Below are positions 31,259 to 39,380 of a DNA stretch of 40,778 nucleotides, one piece after another. Both the position numbers and the translations under genes were made by a program. Position 1 is the stretch's first letter. Every line of letters begins with the position of its first letter. The notes beneath the pieces were generated by a model. It ran no database searches. It was given only the letters and a program-made list of their open reading frames with translations, and was not told where the DNA came from. Source of the DNA: an uncultured Clostridia bacterium (GTDB lineage Bacteria > Bacillota > Clostridia > Oscillospirales > JAAYOS01); assembly GCA_947585215.1 (NCBI GenBank), contig CANPWY010000004.1, positions 1-40,778 on the forward strand, read 5' to 3'.

Positions 31259-33187
31259 ATGCCTATTTTGTCGGTGATGGGCGCCGGAAAGGACTTCGGC
31301 GAGGTCACCATACTGGAAAACGTAACATTTGAGGTACAGCCGGGCGATCGCGTCGGCCTGATAGGCGACAACGGAACCGGCAAGACCACTCTGTTCAAAA
31401 TGATCTCCGGCGAGTACGCCTGCGACAAGGGGAGCGTACACATCGCGCCGGGTACGCGCGTCGGCGTCCTCGACCAGATACCGTACTACCCGGACGGGAC
31501 GACGGTCGAGCAGGTCCTTCGCGGTGCGTTCGAGCGCCTTGACGGCATAGCCGCGCGGATGCGTGAGCTCGAGCAGAGAATGAGCGAGGGAGACGCGCAG
31601 GCGGTCCGCGAGTACGGCGCGCTCGAGATAGAGTTCTCGGCGGGCGGAGGCTACGACACGGAGGTGCAGTTCCGCCGCGTCGCGAACGGTCTCGGCCTCA
31701 CGCCGATGCTCGAAACACGGTGGGAAAAGCTCTCCGGCGGCGAGAGGACGCGGATAAACCTCGCGCGGATGATCCTCACCGACGTCGATTTGATGCTCCT
31801 CGACGAGCCTACGAACCACCTCGACATACAGTCGACCGAGTGGCTCGAGGACTTCCTCGCCTCATTCAAGGGCTCGGTGCTGATAATATCGCACGACCGC
31901 TACTTCCTCGACCGAACGGTGGGGAGAATAGTCGAGCTCGAGGGCGGCACGGCGAAGGTCTGGAACGGAAATTACAGCGAGTTCCTCCGCCAGAAGGAGG
32001 AGTATATCCGCTCAGCCGAAGCGCAGATGCGTAACGCCGAGAAGAAAGTGAAGCAGCTCGAGGACGCGGTGAAGCGCGTACGCCTCTGGGCGTTCCTCGG
32101 AAACGACAAGCTCTACCGGACGGCGTTCTCGATGGAGAAGCGGATAGCGCGGATAAAGGCGTCGATGCCGAAGCTCGTCAAGCAGGGGAGAAACCTCCGC
32201 GCGACCTTCGGCGAGACGCGCCGCTCAGGCGAGGACGTACTGTCGGTCACGGGGCTCAAAAAGAGTTTCGGAGACAGGACACTCTTCTCGGACGTGGACC
32301 TCGAGATAAAGAAGGACGAGCGCGTCGGCCTGATAGGCGCAAACGGCGCGGGGAAGACAACGCTTCTAAACATTCTTCTCGGCAAGCTGCCGCCGGACGA
32401 GGGACGCGTGAAGTGGGGCGTCGGCGTCAAGACGGCGTACCTGCCGCAGATGGTGAGCTTTGAGTATAACCACACGACGATAGTTGACAGCGTCTGCCGC
32501 ACTCTCAGCATAAGCGAGGCGGAGGCGCGGAACATCCTCGCGCGCTTCAACTTTACCGGCGAGGACGTGTTCAAGGATATCGACACGCTCTCCGGCGGCG
32601 AGAAGAGCCGCCTCCGCCTGTGTATTCTCATGCAGGGCGGCGTTAATATGCTCATCCTTGACGAGCCCACGAACCACCTCGACATTCGCTCGCGCGAATG
32701 GCTCGAGCAGGCGATAGACGAGTTCGACGGGACGCTGCTGCTCGTCAGTCACGACCGCTACTTCCTCGAGAAGTTCGCAACGAAGATATGGTCGGTGGAG
32801 CAGGGAGGGATAATCGACTTCGACGGGACCTACAGCGAGTACCGCGAGGTCGCCGAGACCCTGCGCACCGCGCGCGAGTCCGCCGTGCCGCCGCCGGAGC
32901 CGCAAAAGAAGGAGCCCGAGCCGAAGAAGGAGCAGGAGCAGAGCGAGGCTCGCGAGGCGCATAAGCGCAGCCGCGAGACCGACGCGCTACGCAAGCGCGT
33001 TCCGATAATCGAGCGCCGCATATCCGTCCTCGAGGACGAGATAAAGCAGATAGACGAGGAGCTGACGGAGGCCTCGAGCGACCACATCCGCCTCGGCGAG
33101 CTGCTGACTAAGCGCGAGGAGACCGAGCACCGCATAGATATGCTCATGCTCGAATGGAGCGAAATAATGGAAAAATTGGGAGAATAG
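31259..33187 (+). CDS. ABC-F family ATPase
   Basis: A 642-residue soluble protein with two ABC ATPase domains and no membrane part. First domain: Walker A GDNGTGKTT (36-44), LSGGERTR, LMLLDEPTNHLD. Second domain: Walker A GANGAGKTT (from about 360), LSGGEKSR, MLILDEPTNHLD. The linker between them (about residues 240-310) holds the charged helical P-site tRNA interaction motif region (NAEKKVKQLEDAVKRVRL). A Pro/Glu/Lys-rich spacer and a C-terminal coiled coil (about 545-642) resemble Uup/YdiF-type members. ABC-F proteins act on the ribosome, some rescuing stalled translation or protecting against antibiotics; no resistance phenotype can be inferred. Start is ATG 31259 (MPILSV); an in-frame ATG at 31190 lacks a ribosome site. 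Confidence 0.9.
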   Translation: MPILSVMGAGKDFGEVTILENVTFEVQPGDRVGLIGDNGTGKTTLFKMISGEYACDKGSVHIAPGTRVGVLDQIPYYPDGTTVEQVLRGAFERLDGIAARMRELEQRMSEGDAQAVREYGALEIEFSAGGGYDTEVQFRRVANGLGLTPMLETRWEKLSGGERTRINLARMILTDVDLMLLDEPTNHLDIQSTEWLEDFLASFKGSVLIISHDRYFLDRTVGRIVELEGGTAKVWNGNYSEFLRQKEEYIRSAEAQMRNAEKKVKQLEDAVKRVRLWAFLGNDKLYRTAFSMEKRIARIKASMPKLVKQGRNLRATFGETRRSGEDVLSVTGLKKSFGDRTLFSDVDLEIKKDERVGLIGANGAGKTTLLNILLGKLPPDEGRVKWGVGVKTAYLPQMVSFEYNHTTIVDSVCRTLSISEAEARNILARFNFTGEDVFKDIDTLSGGEKSRLRLCILMQGGVNMLILDEPTNHLDIRSREWLEQAIDEFDGTLLLVSHDRYFLEKFATKIWSVEQGGIIDFDGTYSEYREVAETLRTARESAVPPPEPQKKEPEPKKEQEQSEAREAHKRSRETDALRKRVPIIERRISVLEDEIKQIDEELTEASSDHIRLGELLTKREETEHRIDMLMLEWSEIMEKLGE

Positions 33188-33243
33188 CTTGCCACAACTC
33201 TGCGGGCGGAACCTCGCGACCAAGCGGGCAAAGCCCACACCTA

Positions 33244-33271
33244 ATAGCGGGGAAGCCATAGCGGGGAAGCC
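33244..33271 (+). repeat. Tandem 14-base direct repeat
   Basis: ATAGCGGGGAAGCC occurs twice head to tail (33244-33257 and 33258-33271). It runs directly into the hairpin GCCCCGCGG/CCGCGGGGC (33269-33290), in the outer left part of the intergenic repeat element. Confidence 0.75.
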
Positions 33272-33354
33272 CCGCGGGTATCCGCGGGGCAAGCCCCCCG
33301 CGTCCCTAAGTGAGGCAGAGCCTCACGCTGCCTTGCGGGGGCTGCGCCCCCGCG

Positions 33355-33394
33355 CCCTGCGTTACTTTTTGCTTGTGCAAAAAGTAACCAAAAA
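33355..33394 (+). repeat. Left inverted arm of the intergenic element
   Basis: Forty bases that match the reverse complement of 33782-33821 at 38 positions. The core is a perfect 12-bp hairpin GTTACTTTTTGC/GCAAAAAGTAAC (33361-33388). The only two differences between arms are both in its four-base loop (TTGT here). Confidence 0.85.
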
Positions 33395-33401
33395 GCACAC
33401 G

Positions 33402-33432
33402 AAGGGGAGAAAACCTATGGTTTTCTCCCCTT
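33402..33432 (+). terminator. Inner left hairpin, possible terminator for the ABC-F transcript
   Basis: AAGGGGAGAAAACC pairs perfectly with GGTTTTCTCCCCTT around a TAT loop. T-rich sequence (TCTTTCCTTT) follows some bases later. It may terminate transcription arriving from the ABC-F gene as well as being part of the repeat element. Confidence 0.55.
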
Positions 33433-33745
33433 TGGACCCCTCTTTCCTTTGACCGGAAGGTTTCTGCGACGCGTGGCGTCTGTCCGTAGCTTAGTACAAG
33501 CGTCCACGCTCAAACTTTCCATTAGAACCGAAAGTATTGTTTTCTCGGGAAAGTATCTGCATTACGCTTATAGTGTGAGCGTAGGACCGGACTTTTGTAT
33601 CTACTACGCAGGAATCGTTCGATGTTGTCGGCCGCCTAGGGAAAAGTCTGATAGAAACTCACACGGTCGGATGACAGATTTGTTTGATACAGAGCTTGTC
33701 CTGCTATGTGGGTTGCGGTTGTGTGTCGTGTTGGGAGAGGGATTT

Positions 33746-33776
33746 TTAAGGGAGAGGGCGGAGCCCTCTCCCTTAA
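33746..33776. repeat. Inner right hairpin of the intergenic element
   Basis: TTAAGGGAGAGGGC pairs perfectly over 14 bp with GCCCTCTCCCTTAA around a GGA loop. It is the counterpart of the 33402-33432 hairpin in mirror position, similar in composition but not identical. Confidence 0.8.
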
Positions 33777-33781
33777 GCGCG

Positions 33782-33821
33782 TTTTTGGTTACTTTTTGCG
33801 CGAGCAAAAAGTAACGCAGGG
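33782..33821 (-). repeat. Right inverted arm of the intergenic element
   Basis: Inverted partner of 33355-33394, 38 of 40 positions identical, with the hairpin stem (33788-33799 and 33804-33815) perfectly kept and the loop changed to GCGA. Confidence 0.85.
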
Positions 33822-33851
33822 GTGCGGGGCGGCACAGCCCCGCGAAGGTGT

Positions 33852-33869
33852 CGGAACCGCTAGGTTCCG
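33852..33869 (-). terminator. Hairpin downstream of the aminotransferase gene
   Basis: CGGAACC/GGTTCCG with a GCTA loop lies 18 bases past the aminotransferase stop on the minus strand. A smaller CGAAG/CTTCG stem overlaps the stop codon itself (33880-33895). No T-run follows, so termination strength is uncertain. Confidence 0.4.
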
Positions 33870-33886
33870 CATAATCCCTCGAAGTT

Positions 33887-35083
33887 TTACTTCGCAAAAA
33901 GAAAGCTTTCCAGTCTGTCAAGCCCCAGCTTGATATTCTCCAAGCTTGTGGCGTAGCTCCATCTCACATGCTTCGGCGCGCCGAAGCCGGTGCAGGGCAC
34001 CAGCGCGACGTGGCCGGCGGTGAGGAATGCATCCGCAAAGTCGTCCGCATTGTGTATCTCAACGCCGCCGAGAGTCCTGCCGATAAACGCGCTTATGTCC
34101 ATCATGACGTAGAACGCGCCGTCCGGCGGGATTATTTTCACGTCGGGAACCTCGCTCACGCGCTCGATGAAGTACTCGCGCCGCGCCTCAAACGCCCGGC
34201 GCATCAGCTCTATCGAGCTCTGCGAGGCGGTAAGAGCCTCGGTCGCGGCCTTCTGCGCTATCGAGTTCGGCGCGGAGGACATGTGGCTCTGGAGGTTCGA
34301 TATCACCTTCGCTATCTCCGGCGCGGCGGCGCTGTAGCCTATCCGCCAACCGGTCATGGCGTAGCTCTTGGATACTCCGTTTATAAGTATCGTCAGCCTC
34401 TTCACGTCCTCACCGAGGGCGGCGATACTAGTAAAGCGCGCGTCGCCGTATACGAGCTTGTAGTAGATCTCGTCGGCTATGATATAGACGTCGCTCTCCA
34501 CGCAGACGCGCGCGAGATCGGAGAGCTCGCCCGTCGTGTACACGACGCCGGAGGGGTTGGACGGATTGTTCAGTATGAACGCCTTCGTCTTCGGTGTTAT
34601 CGCCGCGCGGAGCATGTCAGCCGTCATCTTCCAGCCGCTCGTTTCGCCGCACTCGACTATGACCGGCACGCCGCCGACCATGCGGATAAGCTCGTAGTAG
34701 CTCACCCAGTAGGGAGCGGCTATTATCACCTCGTCGCCGGGGTCGACGAGCGCGGAGAGCGCGAGGAAAAGCGACTGCTTTGCGCCGTTCGAGACGACGA
34801 CCTCATTCGGCTTGTAGCTCACGCCGCAGTCCTTCTCAAGGCGCGTGCAGACCGCCTCGCGGAGCTCGAGCGTTCCCGCGGCGGGGGTGTATCTCGTGAA
34901 ATTCGAGCCTATCGCCCGGATGGCTTCCATCTTGATGTTGTCCGGAGTATCGAAGTCCGGCTCGCCCGCGCCGAAGCCGATGACGTCCATGCCGGCCGCC
35001 TTCATCTCTTTGTATTTGGTATCTATCGCGATAGTCGTTGAAGCGCGCACCTGCGCCGCTATTCGTGACAGCTCCTTTGGCAT
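33887..35083 (-). CDS. Pyridoxal-phosphate aspartate-type aminotransferase
   Basis: A 398-residue fold-type I (class I/II) aminotransferase, most like AspB of Gram-positives, which interconverts aspartate and oxaloacetate with glutamate/2-oxoglutarate. Visible features: the N-terminal DVIGFGAGEPDFDTP substrate-binding block, NNPSNPSGVVY, the PLP-binding Asp in YIIADEIYYKL, Lys239 forming the Schiff base in GVSKSYAMTGWRIGY, and a C-terminal Arg-containing HVRWSYATS. Length is normal. The ATG at 35083 has GGAGG about ten bases upstream. Aromatic or other amino-donor specificity is possible within the family. It has its own promoter and is divergent from purB. Confidence 0.92.
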   Translation of the reverse strand: MPKELSRIAAQVRASTTIAIDTKYKEMKAAGMDVIGFGAGEPDFDTPDNIKMEAIRAIGSNFTRYTPAAGTLELREAVCTRLEKDCGVSYKPNEVVVSNGAKQSLFLALSALVDPGDEVIIAAPYWVSYYELIRMVGGVPVIVECGETSGWKMTADMLRAAITPKTKAFILNNPSNPSGVVYTTGELSDLARVCVESDVYIIADEIYYKLVYGDARFTSIAALGEDVKRLTILINGVSKSYAMTGWRIGYSAAAPEIAKVISNLQSHMSSAPNSIAQKAATEALTASQSSIELMRRAFEARREYFIERVSEVPDVKIIPPDGAFYVMMDISAFIGRTLGGVEIHNADDFADAFLTAGHVALVPCTGFGAPKHVRWSYATSLENIKLGLDRLESFLFAK

Positions 35084-35145
35084 CGCTCATCATCCTCCGG
35101 TTTTGCAAGATTTGGGTGGCTGACTTGCATCAGCGCACCTTGGAT

Positions 35146-35174
35146 ATTATATGCGCAAATCGCCGCGGTTGCAA
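35146..35174 (-). promoter_or_regulatory. Promoter of the aminotransferase gene
   Basis: On the minus strand TTGCAA (35169-35174) and a perfect TATAAT (35146-35151) are 17 bases apart, the same pair of hexamers as the ABC-F promoter. Start near 35139, about 56 bases before the ATG. Confidence 0.75.
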
Positions 35175-35308
35175 TACCCGAAAGTGATAATTTTACATTG
35201 ATTTACCGGCGGTGATATGGTGATTTTGCAGGATTCGGACAGGTGAAATTCCTCGCGGCGAAGCGGCCGTGTTTAAATTTGCATATCCGGCGCGCCAAAA
35301 AGTGCATA

Positions 35309-35333
35309 GCCGAGTGCTTTCGGTTCACTCGGC
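35309..35333. other. Hairpin in the divergent aminotransferase-purB spacer
   Basis: GCCGAGTG/CACTCGGC form a perfect 8-bp stem with a nine-base loop. The rest of the 400-base spacer outside the two promoters and the purB leader (35175-35377) shows no gene; it is locally AT-rich with scattered small palindromes. Confidence 0.4.
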
Positions 35334-35377
35334 GGAGCCGCGCCGCCGGCGAGATGTGTCAAGACGTATTTCCTGTC

Positions 35378-35406
35378 TAGCCAAGCGGACTTTTCTATGC
35401 TATAAT
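35378..35406 (+). promoter_or_regulatory. Promoter of purB
   Basis: Perfect TATAAT (35401-35406) preceded by TGC, forming an extended -10 element, with a four-of-six -35 match TAGCCA (35378-35383) at 17-base spacing. Start near 35413, leaving a leader of about 70 bases. Confidence 0.65.
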
Positions 35407-35428
35407 AAGTAAAAGCTTAGAAATCAGC

Positions 35429-35461
35429 ATATCCGTCGGGAACAGAGTCTCCGACGGATAT
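35429..35461 (+). promoter_or_regulatory. Leader stem-loop upstream of purB
   Basis: ATATCCGTCGG and CCGACGGATAT form a perfect 11-bp stem with an 11-base loop, inside the predicted purB leader and 23 bases before the ATG. The trailing GAAATAATACAT is not a T-run. It does not match the purine riboswitch core that I know. The Shine-Dalgarno GGGAGG remains outside the stem. Confidence 0.5.
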
Positions 35462-35484
35462 GAAATAATACATGGGAGGTCAAC

Positions 35485-36918
35485 ATGAAGTCCAAATACG
35501 AATCCCCGCTCTCGAGCCGCTACGCGAGCGACGAGATGCTCTATCTCTTCTCGCCGGACTGCAAGTTCCGCACGTGGCGGCGGCTGTGGGTCGCGCTCGC
35601 GCGCGCGGAGCACAGGCTCGGCCTGCCGGTCACGGAGGAGCAGATAGCGGAGCTCGAGGCGCACGTCGAGGATATAAACTACGACTCGGCGGACGAGTGG
35701 GAGCGCAAGCTCCGCCATGACGTCATGGCGCACATCCACGCCTACGGCGAGCTCTGCCCGAACGCGATGCCGATAATCCACCTCGGCGCGACGAGCTGCT
35801 ACGTCACCGATAACACGGATATAATCATCATGCGCTCCGCGCTCGAGCTCGTCGCGTCCAAGCTGCTGATGGCGATATCGCGCCTTGCGGACTTCGCGGA
35901 GAAGTACGCCGATATGCCGACGCTGGGGTTCACGCACTTTCAGCCGGCGCAGCTCGTCACCGTCGGCAAGCGCGCGACTCTGTGGATACGCGACCTCATG
36001 GCGGACTTCGAGGAGGTCGAGTACCGCATCTCCACCCTCAAGCTCCTCGGCTCGAAGGGCACGACCGGCACGCAGGCGAGCTTCCTCGAGCTCTTCGAGG
36101 GCGACCACGAAAAGTGCAAGGAGCTCGAACGGCTCATAGCGGAGGAGATGGGCTTTGCGAAGTGCGAGCCGGTGAGCGGCCAGACCTACTCCCGCAAGAC
36201 CGACGCCTTCGTCCTCGCGACGCTTGCGGGGATAGCCGAGAGCGCGTCCAAGTTTGCAACCGACGTCCGCCTCCTCAGCCACCTCAAGGAGGTCGAGGAG
36301 CCGTTCGAGACAAAGCAGGTCGGCTCGTCCGCCATGCCCTACAAGCGGAACCCGATGCGCTGTGAGCGCATCTGCGCGCTCGCGCGCTACGTCATAGCGG
36401 ACGCGCAGAACCCCGCCTTCACTGCCGCGACGCAGTGGTTCGAGAGGACGCTTGACGACTCCGCAAATAAGCGCATCTCCACGGGCGAGGCGTTCCTTGC
36501 CGTTGACGCGATACTCGGCATAATCATAAACGTCGCGGGCGGGCTCACCGTCCACCCGAAGGTGATAGAGAAGCACGTCGCGGAGGAGCTGCCGTTCATG
36601 GCGAGCGAAAACATCCTCATGGACGCGGTGAAGGCCGGCGGCGACCGTCAGGAGCTGCACGAGCGCATCCGCGAACACTCTCTCGGCGCGGGCTACGCCG
36701 TCAAGGAGGAGGGCAAGCCGAACGACCTCATCGAGCGCATCGCCGCCGACCCGGCGTTCGGGCTCAGCCTCGACGAGCTGAAGGCCGGTCTCGACCCGAG
36801 AAAATATGTGGGACGCAGTCCCGAGCAGGTGCGCGAGTACCTCTCGGAGGAAGTCCGTCCGCTCCTCGAGAAGAACAAAGCCCGCCTCCCGAAGTCGGAA
36901 AGCGAGCTGAAAGTCTGA
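35485..36918 (+). CDS. purB: Adenylosuccinate lyase
   Basis: A 477-residue fumarase/aspartase-superfamily lyase acting twice in purine synthesis: SAICAR to AICAR plus fumarate, and adenylosuccinate to AMP plus fumarate. The catalytic His is in [11 protein letters not shown] (His151), another His in [11 protein letters not shown], and the flexible signature loop [15 protein letters not shown] starts at residue 280. At about 475 residues it is of the longer type that resembles the animal enzyme, rather than the 430-residue Bacillus type. GGGAGGT precedes the ATG. No other pur gene is nearby. A hairpin tract rather than a gene follows. Confidence 0.95.
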   Translation: MKSKYESPLSSRYASDEMLYLFSPDCKFRTWRRLWVALARAEHRLGLPVTEEQIAELEAHVEDINYDSADEWERKLRHDVMAHIHAYGELCPNAMPIIHLGATSCYVTDNTDIIIMRSALELVASKLLMAISRLADFAEKYADMPTLGFTHFQPAQLVTVGKRATLWIRDLMADFEEVEYRISTLKLLGSKGTTGTQASFLELFEGDHEKCKELERLIAEEMGFAKCEPVSGQTYSRKTDAFVLATLAGIAESASKFATDVRLLSHLKEVEEPFETKQVGSSAMPYKRNPMRCERICALARYVIADAQNPAFTAATQWFERTLDDSANKRISTGEAFLAVDAILGIIINVAGGLTVHPKVIEKHVAEELPFMASENILMDAVKAGGDRQELHERIREHSLGAGYAVKEEGKPNDLIERIAADPAFGLSLDELKAGLDPRKYVGRSPEQVREYLSEEVRPLLEKNKARLPKSESELKV

Positions 36919-37301
36919 AAGTCGCGGGAAATCGCGCGGGCTTCGCCCGCGACCTATTTCCCGCGAGACCGTCGGACAGGGCTTTGCCCTGCCGACGGCA
37001 GCGCTCCGCTACGCGCCGAGTTTTCCGCCTGCGGCGGAAAATCGACGCACGCTCCGCGAGAAGTATTTTTCCCGACGTACACGCCGACGGGAAAAATAGA
37101 TTGAACTCTATTTCGCGCCTGCGGCACCCTCCGGCTCTTGTAATGTAGTGCATTCGGCGCTTTGCGCCAAATGCTGATGCGCCCGGTAGGAAGTTTCAGT
37201 GCGTAATAAGTTGAGGGGCGCATTCTCTGCGAGGCTTTTACAATCTTGACAATCTATTGATTAAAGCGGGCGGTCCGAAGACCGCCCGCGAAAGTGAGAG
37301 C
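36919..37301. repeat. Hairpin-tract intergenic region between purB and nth
   Basis: These 383 bases hold no supportable gene. They contain, in order: nested stems TCGCGGGAAAT/ATTTCCCGCGA enclosing CGCGGGC/GCCCGCG (36922-36966); nested CCGTCGG/CCGACGG enclosing CAGGGC/GCCCTG (36969-36998); TTTTCCGCC/GGCGGAAAA (37021-37041); TATTTTTCCCG/CGGGAAAAATA (37064-37098); GCATTCGGCGC/GCGCCAAATGC with one mismatch (37150-37174); and a wide ATGCGCCC/GGGCGCAT pair (37177-37223). Innermost loops of most are three bases (TTC, TTT, TGC, TTT). The two minus-strand ORFs called here simply translate the palindromes. Confidence 0.75.
37266..37289 (-). terminator. Terminator of nth
   Basis: GCGGGCGGTC/GACCGCCCGC, a perfect 10-bp stem with a CGAA loop, 12 bases after the nth stop. 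On the minus strand it is followed by TTTAATCAAT, a modest T-rich tail. Confidence 0.75.
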
Positions 37302-37949
37302 TTATTCCGTCGCCGCAAGTGACGCCGCGTGGTCACAGTAATCTCTCATACAGCACGCGGCGCAGTTCGGGCGGCGCGCGACGCAGACCGCGCGCCCGTG
37401 GAGCACGAGGCGGTGGCAGAACGCGCCCGCCTCGTCCGGCGGCAACAGCTCGCGGAGCTGTACCTCGACCTTCGCCGGATCCTTCCCCTCGGTGAGGCCG
37501 AGAAGGTTCGTGATGCGGATGCAGTGCGTATCGCAGACATAGCTCGGCTTGCCGAAGATGTCCCCGAGGACGAGGTTTGCGGTCTTACGGCCGACGCCCG
37601 GTATCTTCAAAAGCTCCTCCATGCTGTCCGGGACCTTCCCGCCGTAGTCGTCAAGCAGGACGCGCGCCGCGGCCTTGAGGTCGCGGGCCTTCATGCGGAA
37701 GAAGCCGGTGGGGCGGAGGTCGTTTTCAAGCTCGGGAATGTCCGCCTCGGCAAACGCCTCGAGCGACGGATACTTCTTGTAGAGAGTTTTTGTCACGATG
37801 TTCACGCGAGCGTCGGTGCACTGCGCCGCGAGGCGCGTGGAGAACAACAGCTCGTAGTCCTTCTCGTAGTCTATCGTGCATATCGCGTCGGGATACTCGA
37901 GCTTCAGCGCGTCTATACAGCGAAGCGCCCGTTCCTTTTTTTCAAGCAT
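37302..37949 (-). CDS. nth: Endonuclease III (DNA glycosylase / AP lyase)
   Basis: A 215-residue base-excision repair enzyme removing oxidised pyrimidines. The helix-hairpin-helix is IPGVGRKTANLVLG with catalytic Lys122; catalytic Asp140 is in CDTHCIRI. The [4Fe-4S] cluster ligands are Cys189, 196, 199 and 205 with the classic C-x6-C-x2-C-x5-C spacing. Start at 37949 (MLEKKERAL), with AAGGGGG upstream on the minus strand; the 1079-residue ORF in the track is an artefact of the open antisense frame over rarA and glyA. Divergent from glyA. Confidence 0.95.
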   Translation of the reverse strand: MLEKKERALRCIDALKLEYPDAICTIDYEKDYELLFSTRLAAQCTDARVNIVTKTLYKKYPSLEAFAEADIPELENDLRPTGFFRMKARDLKAAARVLLDDYGGKVPDSMEELLKIPGVGRKTANLVLGDIFGKPSYVCDTHCIRITNLLGLTEGKDPAKVEVQLRELLPPDEAGAFCHRLVLHGRAVCVARRPNCAACCMRDYCDHAASLAATE

Positions 37950-38093
37950 ACGAAAGCCCCCTTTTTCGACGATTTTAGCACAAAACGCCCGCGTTTGCAA
38001 GTGCCGCGCGGCGAGCAGTATATGCGCCGTCCCCGGCGGGAGGGGAACGGCCGCCCGCATTCCCGCGACCCGTTTTGAAAGGAAGTGACCGAC

Positions 38094-39344
38094 ATGGCTT
38101 CGATGATGGAAAATGTGCTCGGATTGGTTTCGGAGGCCGACCCGGAGGTCGGCGCGGCTATATCGAAGGAGCTGATGCGCCAGCGCCGTAACATCGAGCT
38201 CATAGCCTCGGAGAATATCGTGAGCGAGGCGGTGATGATGGCCGCGGCAAACGTCATGACGAACAAGTACGCCGAGGGCCTGCCGAAGAAGCGCTACTAC
38301 GGCGGATGCGAGTATATCGACGAGCTCGAGAGCCTCGCGCGGAAGCGCGCGTGCAGGCTCTTCGGCGCGGAGCACGCGAACGTCCAGCCCCACTCCGGCG
38401 CGCAGGCGAACACTGCCGTCTACTACGCCTTCTGCGAGCCGGGGGACACCGTCCTCGGCATGAGCCTCGCGCATGGGGGACACCTGTCCCACGGAAGTCC
38501 CGCGAACATCTCGGGGAAGTACTTCAACGTCGTCCCCTACGGCATCGACCCGGAGACGCACAGGATAAACTACGACGAGGTGCGCCGCCTCGCCCTCGAG
38601 CACCGTCCAAAAATGATAATCGCCGGCGCGAGCGCCTACCCGAGAACGATAGACTTCGAGCGCTTCGCGGAGATAGCTCACGAGGCCGGCGCGATACTCA
38701 TGGTGGATATGGCGCACATCGCGGGTCTCGTCGCGGCGGGGGAGCACCCGAACCCCGTGCCGTATGCGGACGTCGTCACGACCACGACGCATAAGACTTT
38801 GCGCGGCCCGCGCGGAGGACTCATTCTCTGCAAGAAGGAACACGCCAAGGCGATAGACAAGGCGGTGTTCCCAGGAACGCAGGGAGGTCCGCTCGAGCAT
38901 ATAATCGCCGCAAAGGCGGTCTGCTTCGGCGAGGCGATGAAGCCCGAGTTCAAGGAGTACCAGCGCGCCGTCGTGCGGAATGCCGCGGCGCTCGCGGAGG
39001 CTCTCCTCGCGCGCGGGTTCGACCTTGTCACCGGCGGCACCGACAACCACCTCATGCTCGTCGACCTCAGACGCTTCGGCGTCACCGGCAAGGAGATGGA
39101 GCGCCGCCTTGACGAGATGCACATCACGGTAAACAAGAACGCTATCCCGGACGACCCGGAGAGCCCGTTCGTGACAAGCGGCATACGTGTCGGAACGCCC
39201 GCCGTCACGACGCGCGGCTTTGACGAGGCGGACATGGAGAAAATTGCGGAGCTCATGCGCCTCGCCGCGACGGACTATCCCGACTGCGCGGACACGGTCC
39301 GCGCCGAGGTGGCGGAGCTCTGCGGAAAGCACCCGATCTACTGA
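38094..39344 (+). CDS. glyA: Serine hydroxymethyltransferase
   Basis: A 416-residue PLP enzyme converting serine and tetrahydrofolate to glycine and methylene-tetrahydrofolate, feeding one-carbon metabolism and thereby purine and thymidylate synthesis. Signatures: [14 protein letters not shown] at the N-terminus, [25 protein letters not shown] and the PLP Lys234 in [14 protein letters not shown]. The ATG at 38094 has AAAGGAAG eight bases upstream; the GTG at 38085 in the track overlaps that site. Normal length. Thirty-six bases separate it from rarA, so they may share a transcript. No glycine riboswitch is apparent in the short upstream gap. Confidence 0.96.
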   Translation: MASMMENVLGLVSEADPEVGAAISKELMRQRRNIELIASENIVSEAVMMAAANVMTNKYAEGLPKKRYYGGCEYIDELESLARKRACRLFGAEHANVQPHSGAQANTAVYYAFCEPGDTVLGMSLAHGGHLSHGSPANISGKYFNVVPYGIDPETHRINYDEVRRLALEHRPKMIIAGASAYPRTIDFERFAEIAHEAGAILMVDMAHIAGLVAAGEHPNPVPYADVVTTTTHKTLRGPRGGLILCKKEHAKAIDKAVFPGTQGGPLEHIIAAKAVCFGEAMKPEFKEYQRAVVRNAAALAEALLARGFDLVTGGTDNHLMLVDLRRFGVTGKEMERRLDEMHITVNKNAIPDDPESPFVTSGIRVGTPAVTTRGFDEADMEKIAELMRLAATDYPDCADTVRAEVAELCGKHPIY

Positions 39345-39380
39345 TTTTCGGGAGACCACGAGAAAGAGAAGTGATGAAGG

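Larger units (their letters stand above)
33200..33875. repeat. Intergenic repeat element with inverted, mirror-ordered hairpins
   Basis: The gap between the ABC-F gene and the aminotransferase holds no supportable gene. Its two ends are inverted copies of each other. From outside inwards each end shows a GC-rich hairpin (33335-33353; 33824-33843), a GTTACTTTTTGC/GCAAAAAGTAAC hairpin (33361-33388; 33788-33815) and a 14-bp GGGAG-type hairpin (33402-33432; 33746-33776). The outermost bases also look alike (GCGGAACCT near 33207, and its complement near 33862-33870). The centre (about 33433-33745) is less GC-rich and unassigned. No transposase is present, so a MITE-like or other non-autonomous repeat is the best reading. 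Confidence 0.75.

Noticed and set aside
33500-33740. Possible structured ncRNA (tmRNA, RNase P, 6S, SRP) or tRNA in the lower-GC centre of the intergenic element
   Set aside because: I found none of the conserved cores of these RNAs; a TTCGA string near 33618 lacks any tRNA cloverleaf around it. Only short stems such as TACGCT/AGCGTA are present.
33449-33814. 121-residue plus-strand ORF and overlapping ORFs in the 33.2-33.9 kb gap
   Set aside because: They translate straight through the inverted hairpin arms, have no ribosome binding site, and show no recognisable domain; the DNA-level repeat explains the open frames.
36764-37223. Minus-strand ORFs of 129 and 89 residues between purB and nth
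   Set aside because: Their sequence is a translation of consecutive perfect palindromes, and one runs into the antisense of purB. They look like spurious repeat-derived ORFs.
37950-38093. Glycine riboswitch upstream of glyA
   Set aside because: The 144-base gap between nth and glyA is short and GC-rich, and I see no tandem-aptamer core.
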